A stretch of DNA of 64,000 bases. Origin: an uncultured Clostridia bacterium (lineage in GTDB: Bacteria > Bacillota > Clostridia > TANB77 > CAG-508). A program made the translations under genes and the position numbers. The DNA is taken from assembly GCA_934167095.1 (NCBI GenBank), contig CAKPKE010000003.1, positions 1 through 64,000 of the forward strand. Reading direction: 5' to 3'. A model generated the notes under the pieces. The model did no database searches and had not been told where the DNA came from. It was given only the letters and a program-made list of their open reading frames with translations. Positions 13,812-23,466 of this stretch are shown here, piece by piece; positions within the stretch are counted from its first letter, which is position 1; every line of letters starts with the position of its first letter.

Positions 13812-15758
13812 ATGACAGAAGAGAATGTAAGTAACAATGAAAATGTAGCTGAAATAAAAAAAGTAAATAAACCAAAAAGAAACTTCAGAAGAAATTATGT
13901 AAAAAAAGATAAAGAAGAAGTAAAAGAAGGTACTCAAAAAAATAGAGCACCTAGAAAAAGCAGAGAGGAAAAAAGTCAAACAGAAAATTCTGAAATAGTA
14001 AAGAAGACAAGAACAAGGAGAAATACAAATAAAGTAAACGAGAGAAGTTTAGTAAAAGTAGAAAATAGATCAATACTAAAAAAAGAAGATTTCAGATTTA
14101 AAAAGCCAAGTATAAAAATCATACCATTAGGTGGTATTGAAGAAATAGGAAAAAATATTACAGTATTTGAATATGATAATGATATAATAGTTGTAGATTG
14201 TGGACTAGAGTTCCCAACTGATGATATGCTTGGAATAGATTTAGTAATTCCAGATGTAACATATCTTGTAAAGAATAAAGAAAAAGTTAGAGGAATATTC
14301 ATAACTCACGGACACGAAGATCATATAGGTTCAATACCTTATGTATTAAAACAAATCAATGTTCCAATTTATGCAACAAAACTTACATGTGGGTTAATTA
14401 AAGGAAAACTTGAAGAACACCACATTTTAAGAACAACAGAGCTTCACGAAGTAACTCAAGGTCAAGTTGTAAAAGCTGGAAAATTCAGTGTTGAATTTAT
14501 AGCAAGTTGCCACAGTATTCCAGACTCTGTAATGCTTGCAATAACTACACCAGCAGGAACAATTCTTCACACAGGAGATTTCAAAATTGACTATACACCA
14601 ATAGATGGAAAGCCAATGGATTTAGGAAGAATTGCAGAACTTGGAAATAAGGGAATTTTAGCACTTATGTCAGATAGTACCAACTCTGAAAGAAAGGGAT
14701 TTACACTTTCAGAAAAATCAGTAGGTGAAGTATTTGACAAGCTATTTATGAACTGCAAAAAGAGAATTGTTGTAGCAACATTTGCATCAAATGTCCACAG
14801 AGTTCAACAAATTGTGGATTCAGCAGTTAAATATGGAAGAAAAATTGCAGTTTGTGGAAGAAGCATGATTAATATGATTGAAACTGCAAGAGAAATAGGA
14901 TATATAAATGCACCAGCAGATTTATTTATTGATATTGATTTAATAAAAAATTATAATGATGAACAATTAGTAATAATTACAACTGGAAGTCAAGGTGAAA
15001 CAATGTCTGCATTAACAAGAATGGCAGCAGGAGAGCATAAAAAAGTTACAATAACACCAAATGACTTAGTAATAATTTCCGCAAATGCAATTCCAGGAAA
15101 TGAAAAATTGGTATCAAAAGTAATTGATGATTTAATGAAAATAGGTGCAGAAGTTGTGTATAGTGCTTTAGCAGATATTCACGTATCAGGACATGCTTGT
15201 CAAGAAGAGCAAAAATTGATTTTATCGCTAGCAAGACCTCAATATTTTATACCAGTTCATGGTGAATATAGACAACTTACTGCTCATGCTGAAACTGCTA
15301 AAAAATTAGGAATTCCACCACAAAATATATTTATTACTCATAATGGTAGAATTCTAGAGCTAAGTAAAGACGAAGCTAAATTTACAACATCAGTACCATC
15401 AGGAAAAGTTCTTGTTGATGGATTAGGTGTAGGAGATGTTGGAAATATAGTATTAAGAGATAGACAACATTTATCTCAAGATGGATTAATTGTTATAGTA
15501 TTGACAATGGATTCACAAACAGGAGAAATTGTTTCTGGACCAGATGTAATTTCTAGAGGATTCGTATATGTAAGAGAATCTGAAAACTTAATGGATGATG
15601 TAAAATCAATGATTAGACAAGAAGTTGCAGGATTTGAACAAAGACATATAACTGATTGGTCAACAATTAAATCAACATTAAAAGATGATTTAAGAGATTA
15701 TATATTCCAAAAAACAAAGCGTGACCCAATGATATTACCAATTATAATGGAAGTTTAA
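13812..15758 (+). CDS. rnj: ribonuclease J
   Basis: A 648-residue metallo-beta-lactamase/beta-CASP ribonuclease that degrades and matures RNA with endo- and 5'-exonuclease activity. The zinc motif THGHEDHIGS, the CHSIPDS region, TGDFKIDYTP and GHACQEEQ are all present. Residues 1 to about 90 form a basic extension (RNFRRNYVKK, TRTRRNTNK) missing from standard J1 of about 555 residues; it may bind RNA. The ATG at 13812 has AGGAG about 15 bases upstream. An upstream ATG at 13755 lacks one. gltX follows after 20 bases. Confidence 0.93.
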   Translation: MTEENVSNNENVAEIKKVNKPKRNFRRNYVKKDKEEVKEGTQKNRAPRKSREEKSQTENSEIVKKTRTRRNTNKVNERSLVKVENRSILKKEDFRFKKPSIKIIPLGGIEEIGKNITVFEYDNDIIVVDCGLEFPTDDMLGIDLVIPDVTYLVKNKEKVRGIFITHGHEDHIGSIPYVLKQINVPIYATKLTCGLIKGKLEEHHILRTTELHEVTQGQVVKAGKFSVEFIASCHSIPDSVMLAITTPAGTILHTGDFKIDYTPIDGKPMDLGRIAELGNKGILALMSDSTNSERKGFTLSEKSVGEVFDKLFMNCKKRIVVATFASNVHRVQQIVDSAVKYGRKIAVCGRSMINMIETAREIGYINAPADLFIDIDLIKNYNDEQLVIITTGSQGETMSALTRMAAGEHKKVTITPNDLVIISANAIPGNEKLVSKVIDDLMKIGAEVVYSALADIHVSGHACQEEQKLILSLARPQYFIPVHGEYRQLTAHAETAKKLGIPPQNIFITHNGRILELSKDEAKFTTSVPSGKVLVDGLGVGDVGNIVLRDRQHLSQDGLIVIVLTMDSQTGEIVSGPDVISRGFVYVRESENLMDDVKSMIRQEVAGFEQRHITDWSTIKSTLKDDLRDYIFQKTKRDPMILPIIMEV

Positions 15759-15778
15759 TAAATAGAAGGAGGGATTTT

Positions 15779-17428
15779 ATGGATTATAAAGATTTAGCAA
15801 ATTTAATATTTCCAGATGCAAAACCTATAGAATATTATGAAGAAAAATATCCAGAAAGAAATCTACCAGAAGGAGCAATGGTAGTAAGAATAGGACCAAG
15901 CCCAACAGGTTCTGTTCATATTGGAACAATATATCAAGCATTAATTGCAAGAACTTTAGCAGATAAAACAAATGGTGTATTTTTCTTAAGAATAGAAGAT
16001 ACTGATCAAAAAAGAGAAGTTGAAAATGGAATAAATGATATATTAGACACTTTAAAATATTTTGATGAACTTCCTGATGAAGGAATGGATACAGAAACTA
16101 CATGGCATGGCGAATATGGACCATATAGACAATCAATGCGTAAAGAAATATATACAGCTTACGCTAAGTATTTAATTGAACAAGGAAAGGCTTATCCATG
16201 CTTTGCAACAGCTGAAGAACTTGATGAAATGAGAAAAACTCAAGAAACAGCGGGGGTAAGACCAGGATACTATGGCGTTTGGGCAAAATATAGAAATTTA
16301 TCTGTTGAAGAAGCGGTAGAAAAAATAAAAAATGGAGAGCCTTACATAATTCGTTTTAAATCAAATGGAAGCGAAGAGAAAAAAATAAAAATTCATGATG
16401 TAATAAAAGGAAATGTTATATTCCCAGAAAATGATCAAGATATAGTAATAATTAAGGCTGATGGACTTCCAACATATCACTTTGCACATGCAATAGATGA
16501 CCATTTAATGCATACAACTCACGTAATAAGAGGAGATGAGTGGTTATCATCACTTCCAATACATGTTCAATTATTCCAAGAATTAGGATTTAAAGCTCCT
16601 AAATATGCACATACTGCAACAATATTAAAAAATGATAATGGAAATAAAAGAAAAATAAGTAAAAGAAAAGATCCAGAAGCTTCTGCAAGTTACTACAAAG
16701 AAGTAGGAATTCCAGTTCAAGCTGTAAAAGAATACTTATTAAATATAGCAAACTCAAGTTTTGAAATTTGGAGAAAACAAAATCCTGAAAAATCAATAAA
16801 AGAATTTGATTTTCAATTAAATAAAATGAGCGTTAGTGGAGCTTTATTTGATATGGTTAAGCTAAACGACATTGGAAAAAATGTAATATCTAGATATACC
16901 GCAGAGCAAGTATATGATGAAAGTTTAGCTTGGGCTAAAAGATATGATGAAAGTCTAGTTGAATTATTAAATGATAAAGACTACTCATTAAAAGTTCTAA
17001 ATATTGAAAGAGGAAAAGCAAAACCACGTAGAGATATTGCAAAATGGTCAGATGTAAAAAATTGCATAGAGTATATGTATGATGATAAATTCTTTGCAAA
17101 TACTGATGAATATGATTTTGACAAAATCAACAATAAAGAAGAAATAAAGAAAATTTTAGATTTATATATGTCAAAATACTATGATGAAGCTGATGACCAA
17201 CAAACATGGTTTAATAAAATGAAAGACTTAGCTGAAGAAATGGGATATGCAAGAGAAGTAAAAGAATACAAGCAAAATCCAGATAATTTCCCAGGACATG
17301 TAGGAGATATAAGCACAGTTATAAGAGTGGCAATAACAAAGAGAAGAAATACTCCAGATTTATATGAAATAATGCATGTTTTAGGAAAAGATTCAGTAGA
17401 AAAAAGATTAAATTTATTAATAAAATAA
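15779..17428 (+). CDS. gltX: glutamyl-tRNA synthetase
   Basis: A 549-residue class I aminoacyl-tRNA synthetase that charges tRNA-Glu. The N-terminal GPSPTGSVHIGT holds the HIGH-type signature, RIEDTDQKREV is the typical second block, and KISKRKDPEA is the KMSKS-type loop. It has an AGGAGG Shine-Dalgarno and lies 20 bases after rnj, so the two are likely cotranscribed. Whether it also charges tRNA-Gln cannot be told here. No T-box leader is present. Confidence 0.93.
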   Translation: MDYKDLANLIFPDAKPIEYYEEKYPERNLPEGAMVVRIGPSPTGSVHIGTIYQALIARTLADKTNGVFFLRIEDTDQKREVENGINDILDTLKYFDELPDEGMDTETTWHGEYGPYRQSMRKEIYTAYAKYLIEQGKAYPCFATAEELDEMRKTQETAGVRPGYYGVWAKYRNLSVEEAVEKIKNGEPYIIRFKSNGSEEKKIKIHDVIKGNVIFPENDQDIVIIKADGLPTYHFAHAIDDHLMHTTHVIRGDEWLSSLPIHVQLFQELGFKAPKYAHTATILKNDNGNKRKISKRKDPEASASYYKEVGIPVQAVKEYLLNIANSSFEIWRKQNPEKSIKEFDFQLNKMSVSGALFDMVKLNDIGKNVISRYTAEQVYDESLAWAKRYDESLVELLNDKDYSLKVLNIERGKAKPRRDIAKWSDVKNCIEYMYDDKFFANTDEYDFDKINNKEEIKKILDLYMSKYYDEADDQQTWFNKMKDLAEEMGYAREVKEYKQNPDNFPGHVGDISTVIRVAITKRRNTPDLYEIMHVLGKDSVEKRLNLLIK

Positions 17429-17436
17429 AATTTTAG

Positions 17437-17495
17437 CAGTACTACATTTTTAGCAAATTATAAATAGTTTGCTAGAAATGTAGTACTGTTTTATT
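17437..17495 (+). terminator. terminator after gltX
   Basis: A 13-bp stem (17437-17449 with 17476-17488, CAGTACTACATTT and its complement) has an inner GCAAA/TTTGC pairing and is followed by TTTTATT. Confidence 0.9.
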
Positions 17496-17532
17496 ATAAA
17501 AGAAAGCATATAATAAACTATTACAAATGAAA

Positions 17533-17573
17533 AATAATAGCTGGCAGATGTTTAAAATCTGCCAGCTATTATT
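17533..17573 (-). terminator. terminator after the GC-rich orphan at 17601
   Basis: A perfect 17-bp stem pairs 17533-17549 with 17557-17573 around a 7-base loop. On the minus strand it is followed by a T-run. Confidence 0.9.
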
Positions 17574-17600
17574 TTCTGCTAGGGAAATCCTAAAGCCTTA

Positions 17601-17840
17601 TCAGGACTTCGGGATGATGGTACCGCCGAGCTTCGCGATGGAATCACGAACCATGGCATCGTACATCAGGCTGTCGGTTGCATTTACAATCAACCTGTTG
17701 GCGTCGCAAGCATCAGTTGTATTGATGTTCATACGCACGTCGCCATACTTGGCTTCGAGCTCTTTTCGAGCCTTGTTCCGAGCCTCTTCAGAAGAGAAAA
17801 TAACGACCATTGTCTGACGGCTTTTGTGAACGTTATACAT
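17601..17840 (-). CDS. GC-rich orphan small protein, unknown
   Basis: A 79-residue protein I do not recognise. It reads VVIFSSEEARNKARKELEAK (11-30), then VRMNINTTDA and NRLIVNATDS, suggesting a small alpha/beta fold. About half of its bases are G or C, while flanking genes are near 30%. It has its own promoter (17894-17922), a CCCAC/GTGGG hairpin in the leader, a strong Shine-Dalgarno (AGGGAGG, 6 bases from the ATG) and its own terminator. It is a self-contained unit on the minus strand between gltX and engB. The composition suggests recent transfer. The product is soluble. Confidence 0.7.
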   Translation of the reverse strand: MYNVHKSRQTMVVIFSSEEARNKARKELEAKYGDVRMNINTTDACDANRLIVNATDSLMYDAMVRDSIAKLGGTIIPKS

Positions 17841-17893
17841 AAAACGTCCTCCCTTTTATTTTACTATCCCACGAAGTGGGACGAATTAAATAT

Positions 17894-17922
17894 ATTATAT
17901 CATCTTTGGTTACATAATGCAA
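17894..17922 (-). promoter_or_regulatory. sigma-A promoter of the GC-rich orphan
   Basis: On the minus strand, TTGCAT and TATAAT are separated by 17 bases. A hairpin TCCCAC/GTGGGA lies in the leader (17867-17881). Confidence 0.7.
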
Positions 17923-17936
17923 CATTTTTCGACAAA

Positions 17937-18521
17937 TTATAAATATTTTTCTATATTTTCCCAAACATTATCAGAATATATTTTTCTTTCTGAAGAATAG
18001 GGAAGAAAATCTAAATCCTTTAATGGATTTAATTGGCTTTGTAAATTTGCAACTTGAGTATCAACTTTTGTAACAGCTATTTTATCAGCTTTGTTTGCAA
18101 GTATAATGCAAGGGGAGTTGCTATTATTTACAATGTAATTATACATAAGTCTATCATTTTCTGTTGGGTCATGTCTAATATCTATCAAAAATATAATTAA
18201 AGCTATATTTTTACTATTTACTAAATATTCCTCAATAAATGAACCAACCTTTGCTTGTTCCTGCTTTGACATTTTGCTGTAGCCATAACCTGGTAAATCG
18301 ACAAAATAAAAATTATCATCTACATTGTAAAAATTGATTAATCTTGTTTTTCCAGGTTCAGAGCTTGTACGAGCTAGTTTTTTTCTATTAAGCATAGAAT
18401 TTATAAAACTAGATTTGCCAACATTTGATTTTCCAACTAATACAATTTGTGGTAAATCATTTGCAGGGTATTGAGATGGCTTTACAGCCGAAATTTCAAA
18501 TTTTGGATTCTTTATTATCAT
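17937..18521 (-). CDS. engB: ribosome biogenesis GTP-binding protein YsxC/EngB
   Basis: A 194-residue GTPase needed for 50S subunit assembly. The G1 motif GKSNVGKSSFINS, the G3 motif DLPGYGYSKMS and the G4 motif NKADK are intact. It lies 44 bases downstream of serS on the same strand and is likely cotranscribed with it. Normal length. Confidence 0.95.
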   Translation of the reverse strand: MIIKNPKFEISAVKPSQYPANDLPQIVLVGKSNVGKSSFINSMLNRKKLARTSSEPGKTRLINFYNVDDNFYFVDLPGYGYSKMSKQEQAKVGSFIEEYLVNSKNIALIIFLIDIRHDPTENDRLMYNYIVNNSNSPCIILANKADKIAVTKVDTQVANLQSQLNPLKDLDFLPYSSERKIYSDNVWENIEKYL

Positions 18522-18565
18522 AATAAATTTATTCCTTTCTTTCTATAAAGCCAAATTTAGTTATT

Positions 18566-19852
18566 TTATTTTTTAGGTCTAATTACATCTAATCCACCCA
18601 TGTAAGGTCTTAATACTTCTGGAACAGTAATGCTTCCATCTTCATTATAGTTATTTTCTATAACTGCAATTAATCCACGAGGAGTAGCAACAACTGTATT
18701 GTTTAAAGTATGTGGATAATAATTTCCTTTTTCACCTTTTACACGAATTCCTAAACGTCTTGATTGTGCGTCGCCTAAAGTTGAACAACTTCCAACTTCA
18801 AAGTATTTCTTTTGTCTTGGACTCCAAGCTTCAACATCACAAGATTTTACTTTTAAGTCAGCTAAATCTCCAGAGCAACATTCAAGTTGACGAACCGGAA
18901 CATTCCAGCTTCTGAATAAGTCAACTGTTAATTTCCACATTTTGTTGTACCAGTCCATAGATTCTTCTGGCTCACAAATAACTATCATTTCTTGTTTTTC
19001 GAATTGATGAACTCTATAAAGACCTCTTTCTTCTAGACCATGAGAACCAATTTCTTTTCTAAAGCATGGAGAATATGATGTCATGTGAATAGGAAGTTCT
19101 GATTTTTTTACCAATTGGCCTTTAAATCTACCAATCATAGAGTGTTCAGAAGTTCCAATTAAGTATAAATCTTCGCCTTCAATTTTATACATCATGGCGT
19201 CCATTTCCTCAAAACTCATAACACCTGTTACGACATCACTTCTAATCATAAAAGGTGGGATGGCATAAGTAAATCCGGCATTTATCATATAATCTCTAGC
19301 ACATGCAAGCATTGCTTCATGAAGTCTTGCAATATCACCAATTAAATAATAAAATCCAACACCACTAGTGCGGCCAGCAGATTCTTTATCTAATCCATTT
19401 AATCTTTCTAAAATATCAGCATGATGAGGAATTTCATATTCAGGAACTGCTGGTTCACCAAATCTTTGAACTTCAACATTTTCGCTGTCATCTTTTCCAA
19501 TAGGAACAGATGGGTCAATTATATTTGGTATTTTCATCATTATTTCTTTTATTTGACAAGCGTAATTTTCTTCTAAATTTTCGTTTTCAACAAGTTCTTC
19601 GTTGATAATTTTTACTTGAGCTTTTATTTCCTCTGCTTCAACTTTTTTTCCTTCTCTCATAAGAGAACCAACTTTGTCACTTAAAGTTTTACGATTAGCT
19701 CTTAATTCATCTCCGTGAAGTTTAGCAGCTCTAGATTTTTTATCTAACTCAACTACTTCGTCAACTAAAGGAAGCTTATGATCTTGAAATTTGTTTTTGA
19801 TGTTTTGCTTTACAACATCAGGATTTTCTCTTAAAAATTTAATGTCTATCAT
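18566..19852 (-). CDS. serS: seryl-tRNA synthetase
   Basis: A 428-residue class II synthetase charging tRNA-Ser. The N-terminal coiled-coil arm (about 30-110) precedes the catalytic core with YLIGTSEHSM, YSPCFRKEIGSHG, HQFEKQEMIVI and the motif 3 segment TPRGLIAVIENN. The start at 19852 gives MIDIKFLRENPDVVK, the standard N-terminus, with AAAGGACG as Shine-Dalgarno. An ATG 60 bases farther up is rejected. No T-box was seen. Confidence 0.96.
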   Translation of the reverse strand: MIDIKFLRENPDVVKQNIKNKFQDHKLPLVDEVVELDKKSRAAKLHGDELRANRKTLSDKVGSLMREGKKVEAEEIKAQVKIINEELVENENLEENYACQIKEIMMKIPNIIDPSVPIGKDDSENVEVQRFGEPAVPEYEIPHHADILERLNGLDKESAGRTSGVGFYYLIGDIARLHEAMLACARDYMINAGFTYAIPPFMIRSDVVTGVMSFEEMDAMMYKIEGEDLYLIGTSEHSMIGRFKGQLVKKSELPIHMTSYSPCFRKEIGSHGLEERGLYRVHQFEKQEMIVICEPEESMDWYNKMWKLTVDLFRSWNVPVRQLECCSGDLADLKVKSCDVEAWSPRQKKYFEVGSCSTLGDAQSRRLGIRVKGEKGNYYPHTLNNTVVATPRGLIAVIENNYNEDGSITVPEVLRPYMGGLDVIRPKK

Positions 19853-19967
19853 TGTATTTCGTCCTTTCATAAAACTCACTATAAATACTAAAATTATATA
19901 ACAATATTGCAAAAAAGTAAATAAATTTAGTAAAATATGTAAAGAATATTAACAGGAGGAAACAAAA

Positions 19968-20813
19968 GTGATTATTGAATTTATAAAATTTATAGTATTT
20001 TCATTAGGAATAGTAGCAATATCAAAATATTTGTTAGTACCAATTTTAAGAAAAATAGCACTTAAACTAAATTTAGGACCCAAAGCAGTTGGAAACATAA
20101 CTGGAGTTGCAACATCTGTGCCAGAATTTCTTACAGTATGTTTTTCTGCAGCAAGTGGATTTATAGGAACAAGTATATATAACATACTAAGTTCAAATGT
20201 AATAAATTTGGTACAGTATATATTTTCAATATACTTAAATAAAAATCAAAAATACTTGAAAAATAGAGCAATTATAACAGATATTGTACTTGTGATAATA
20301 ACTATTTTTATCCCTGTAATAATAGTTGCAAGTAACATTCAAACAGGAGTAATTACTGTAATAATATTTGTGATTTTGCTAGCAGTTTTTTACTATATAA
20401 ACAACAATGTTCATAAATTATATTTGCAAAAGGAAGATAAAGAAATAGAAGCAGAAGAAATAGCCCAAAACAAGCCTGAAAGCAAAAAGAATATAATATT
20501 ATATTGGATTGCACTTATTGCAGTTGCAGTACTTCTTTATATAGTAGGAGAACTTTTAAGCTCAAGCCTTACAAACCTAAGTAATAGCTTTGGTTTGCCA
20601 GAGTTTGTACTAGGAATATTACTCGGCTTTATAACTAGTCTACCTGAATTAATTACATTTTCAGAAGCTCAGAAAAAAGAAAAGGCAAAAAATAGTGAAA
20701 CTTCAAATAAATTAGGCGTAATAGAAGCAACTAATAATTTACTAACATCAAATATTTTAAATTTATTTGTAATTCAATCTATAGGAATAATTTTATATTT
20801 AATAATTTCATAG
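19968..20813 (+). CDS. sodium/calcium exchanger (CaCA) family membrane protein
   Basis: A 281-residue protein with about eight membrane helices and the two inverted repeats of the CaCA superfamily. The first repeat has GVATSVPEFLTV with SSNVINL, and the second has GFITSLPELITF with TSNILNL. These build the cation site in exchangers of the YrbG/NCX type. It is slightly short and has a cytoplasmic loop in the middle (KEDKEIEAEE). The start is GTG with an AGGAGG Shine-Dalgarno. A BofA-like gene follows 51 bases later. Confidence 0.8.
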   Translation: MIIEFIKFIVFSLGIVAISKYLLVPILRKIALKLNLGPKAVGNITGVATSVPEFLTVCFSAASGFIGTSIYNILSSNVINLVQYIFSIYLNKNQKYLKNRAIITDIVLVIITIFIPVIIVASNIQTGVITVIIFVILLAVFYYINNNVHKLYLQKEDKEIEAEEIAQNKPESKKNIILYWIALIAVAVLLYIVGELLSSSLTNLSNSFGLPEFVLGILLGFITSLPELITFSEAQKKEKAKNSETSNKLGVIEATNNLLTSNILNLFVIQSIGIILYLIIS

Positions 20814-20864
20814 TAATATTTGTCCGAGGCAAGACATAAAATTATAACTAGGAGAGGGAAGAGT

Positions 20865-21125
20865 ATGGATGCTAAAATGCTACTTATATTTGTGTCTTGC
20901 ATAATTGGAATATTTATAATAGGAAAGATGTTTATAGTTCCGTTAAAAATAATATTTAAATTTATACTAAACTCTGTATTAGGTGCTATAATCATTTGGA
21001 TTATAAATTTAATTGGTGCAATTTGGAGTTTTCATATTGGAATAAATATTTATACAGTACTAACAGTTGGAATTCTTGGAATACCAGGTGCAATACTTTT
21101 AATATTAATAAATATATTTTTATAA
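20865..21125 (+). CDS. bofA: BofA-family membrane protein (pro-sigma-K processing inhibitor)
   Basis: An 86-residue protein with membrane helices. The segment LNSVLGAIIIWIINLIGA and the C-terminal INIYTVLTVGILGIPGAILL match the BofA family, which holds the SpoIVFB protease inactive during sporulation in Bacillus. The start at 20865 has AGGAGAGGG upstream. In other genomes bofA adjoins recR; here it follows a CaCA exchanger. The family is fairly clear, but the function in this organism is inferred. Confidence 0.75.
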   Translation: MDAKMLLIFVSCIIGIFIIGKMFIVPLKIIFKFILNSVLGAIIIWIINLIGAIWSFHIGINIYTVLTVGILGIPGAILLILINIFL

Positions 21126-21138
21126 TTATAAAGATAAA

Positions 21139-21178
21139 TGAAGTGAACCACAATAAAAAATGGCTCACTTCAAATTTT
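21139..21178. terminator. bidirectional terminator between bofA and glmS
   Basis: GAAGTGA-CCA (21139-21150) pairs with TGG-TCACTTC (21161-21172), followed by AAATTTTTTA on the plus strand. The loop is A-rich. Confidence 0.75.
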
Positions 21179-23023
21179 TTATTCTACTGTTACAGATTTT
21201 GCTAGATTTCTAGGCTTATCAACATCTAATCCTTTATTTTTTGAGATGTAATAAGATAAAAGTTGAAGCGGTATAACAGATAAGATAGGGGAGATTAACT
21301 CGTTTGTATCAGGAATATTTATAACATAATTAAAATTATTATTTGGCAATATTTGATTTGTTATAATTAAAGTTTTTGCTCCTCTTGTTATTACTTCTTG
21401 TATGTTACTAATCGATTTAGGTGCTAATTCTTTACTTGTAATGATACCAATAACAGTAACACCATTTTCAATAAGTGCAATAGGTCCATGTTTTAATTCA
21501 CCTGCAGCATAAGCTTCAGAATGAATATATGAAATTTCTTTTAATTTTAAAGAGCCTTCTAATGCAACGTCATAGTCAGTTCCACGGCCTAAAAAGAACA
21601 TATCTTTTTGAGTATAAACTTTATCAGCAAATTCCTTTACTTTGCCAGCTTCACTAAGTACTACATCTATTTTTGAAGGAAGGTCTAATATATCACTTTT
21701 TAAATTTGCAATTGTATCTTCAGGGCAAGAACCTAAAATTTCTGCAAAATACATTCCTAAAATTGCAATTAAGCAAACTTGTGAAGTATAGGCCTTAGTA
21801 GATGCAACAGCAATTTCTGGACCAGCATGAGTGTAAATTGTGTAGTTAGCTTCTCTTGTTATTGTACTTCCAATAACATTTGAAATTGCAAGAGTTTTAG
21901 CTCCTTTTTCTTTAGAAAGTCTTAATGCTGCTAAAGTGTCAGCAGTTTCACCAGATTGACTTACAAAAATACATAAAGTTTTTTCATTTACAATAGGATC
22001 TCTGTATCTGAATTCTGAAGCAATGTCTACTTCAGTTGGAATTCTGCAAAGTTTTTCAAATACCATTTTACCAACTAATCCAGCATGCATAGCTGTACCA
22101 CAGGCTACTATAAAAATTTTATTAATAGATTTTAAATAATCTTTTGAAATATCTATGTCATCAAAACTACATTTTTCTCCAAGTTTGAATCTTGAACCTA
22201 TAGTTTCTCTAATTGCTGTTGGTTGCTCAAAAATTTCTTTTAACATGTAATCTTCATATCCTTCTTTTTCAGCAGAAGAAGCATCCCATTCAATATTTTT
22301 AATTTCCTTATTATGAGGAACTAAATTCATATCATAAAAACTAATTTTATCTTTAAAAATTGTAGCAATTTCATTATCATTTAAAAGATAGAAATCTTTT
22401 GTATATTTCAATACAGCAGGAATATCTGATGCTATAAAATTTTCACCATTTCCTTTGCCTATAACTAAAGGACTGTCTTTTCTTACTACTATAATTCTGT
22501 CAGGATATAGGGCAGATATTATTTCTAATGCATAACTTCCTTTTAAATCAGAAATAGCATTTTTTACAGCTCTTAAAAATTTTTCATCAGTATTTTCAGA
22601 CTTATCAGCTGTAAAATAATAATGAATTAAATTTGGAATTACTTCTGTATCTGTTTGAGAATAAAAAGTATATCCATTATCTGTTAAAAATTTTCTAAGG
22701 TCTGAATAATTTTCAATAATACCATTATGAACTACTGCAAATTGCTTTTTTGCATCTGCATGAGGGTGAGAATTTTCCCTAGATGGCTTTCCGTGAGTAG
22801 CCCATCTAGTATGAGCAATACCAACACTACCTGCAAGAGTATTAAATTCAGGAAGAGATTCTAAGTTTGCAACTCTACCTTTTTCTTTTACTATACTTAT
22901 TTTATTATTTTCAATAGTTGCAACTCCAGCTGAGTCGTAACCTCTGTATTCTAGACTTTTTAGTCCATTAATTAAAATTTCTTTGGCTTTTTGATTACCA
23001 ATGTAACCTACAATTCCACACAT
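21179..23023 (-). CDS. glmS: glutamine-fructose-6-phosphate aminotransferase
   Basis: A 614-residue enzyme making glucosamine-6-phosphate from fructose-6-phosphate and glutamine, the entry to cell wall amino sugars. The N-terminal Cys2 (MCGIVGYIGN) is the glutaminase nucleophile. HTRWATHGKPS and VVHNGIIENY are in the first domain, and two SIS domains follow (FIVACGTAMHAGL, SQSGETADTLAAL). It ends in NLAKSVTVE, the typical C-terminus. It is controlled by the glmS ribozyme directly upstream. Confidence 0.97.
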   Translation of the reverse strand: MCGIVGYIGNQKAKEILINGLKSLEYRGYDSAGVATIENNKISIVKEKGRVANLESLPEFNTLAGSVGIAHTRWATHGKPSRENSHPHADAKKQFAVVHNGIIENYSDLRKFLTDNGYTFYSQTDTEVIPNLIHYYFTADKSENTDEKFLRAVKNAISDLKGSYALEIISALYPDRIIVVRKDSPLVIGKGNGENFIASDIPAVLKYTKDFYLLNDNEIATIFKDKISFYDMNLVPHNKEIKNIEWDASSAEKEGYEDYMLKEIFEQPTAIRETIGSRFKLGEKCSFDDIDISKDYLKSINKIFIVACGTAMHAGLVGKMVFEKLCRIPTEVDIASEFRYRDPIVNEKTLCIFVSQSGETADTLAALRLSKEKGAKTLAISNVIGSTITREANYTIYTHAGPEIAVASTKAYTSQVCLIAILGMYFAEILGSCPEDTIANLKSDILDLPSKIDVVLSEAGKVKEFADKVYTQKDMFFLGRGTDYDVALEGSLKLKEISYIHSEAYAAGELKHGPIALIENGVTVIGIITSKELAPKSISNIQEVITRGAKTLIITNQILPNNNFNYVINIPDTNELISPILSVIPLQLLSYYISKNKGLDVDKPRNLAKSVTVE

Positions 23024-23052
23024 AAAAATAACCTCCTATAAATTAAATAAAA

Positions 23053-23096
23053 TATGCAACATTTAATAATATCAAGATGAAATATCTTGATTGCAT
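23053..23096 (-). repeat. nested hairpin in the glmS leader
   Basis: ATCAAGAT pairs with ATCTTGAT inside ATGCAA/TTGCAT (23053-23096). It lies between the ribozyme and the glmS ribosome binding site. Confidence 0.55.
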
Positions 23097-23109
23097 ATAA
23101 ATTATAAAA

Positions 23110-23260
23110 GGCATAAAATAACTAGATACTTGAAATTAAATCTGTTCTAATATTACTATTAGTCTTTGTTAATTTTTAAGGACCGTAACAGCCCTAGAGC
23201 ATCCGCCGAATATTTCGATAAACTCTAACCTCGTCAACAGCATAAACTGTCCTGGCGCTA
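23110..23260 (-). promoter_or_regulatory. glmS ribozyme-riboswitch
   Basis: On the minus strand, AGCGCCAGGACAG is followed by TTGACGAGG, TTATCGAAATATTCGGCGG and ATGCTCTAGG. These are the conserved core of the glmS self-cleaving riboswitch. Cleavage would fall between the bases at 23259 and 23258 when glucosamine-6-phosphate binds, leading to decay of the glmS mRNA. The 3' limit (P4 region) is approximate. Confidence 0.93.
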
Positions 23261-23313
23261 AAATAAAACTCCTTTCATAATTTGTGATTAGTATTTTATG
23301 CTTATATTTCATA

Positions 23314-23342
23314 ATATTACACTAAATGACAAAATGTATCAA
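23314..23342 (-). promoter_or_regulatory. probable promoter of the glmS transcript
   Basis: On the minus strand, TTGATA and TAATAT are separated by 17 bases, upstream of the ribozyme. Alternative -10 choices exist. Confidence 0.45.
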
Positions 23343-23422
23343 TATGTTTAAAGAAAATTTATTCTGTTAGGAGAAAAAAATGCAAAACATTATGTAAATA
23401 TAAAGACAAAAGCTGGATTATA

Positions 23423-23431
23423 TGGTATAAT
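23423..23431 (+). promoter_or_regulatory. extended -10 promoter of the chimeric regulator-uvrC operon
   Basis: TGGTATAAT is a full extended -10 element. No good -35 hexamer is seen at the usual distance. Confidence 0.55.
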
Positions 23432-23466
23432 GGTAGTGAAGTTTTATAAAAATGAGAGGGGTTCTA

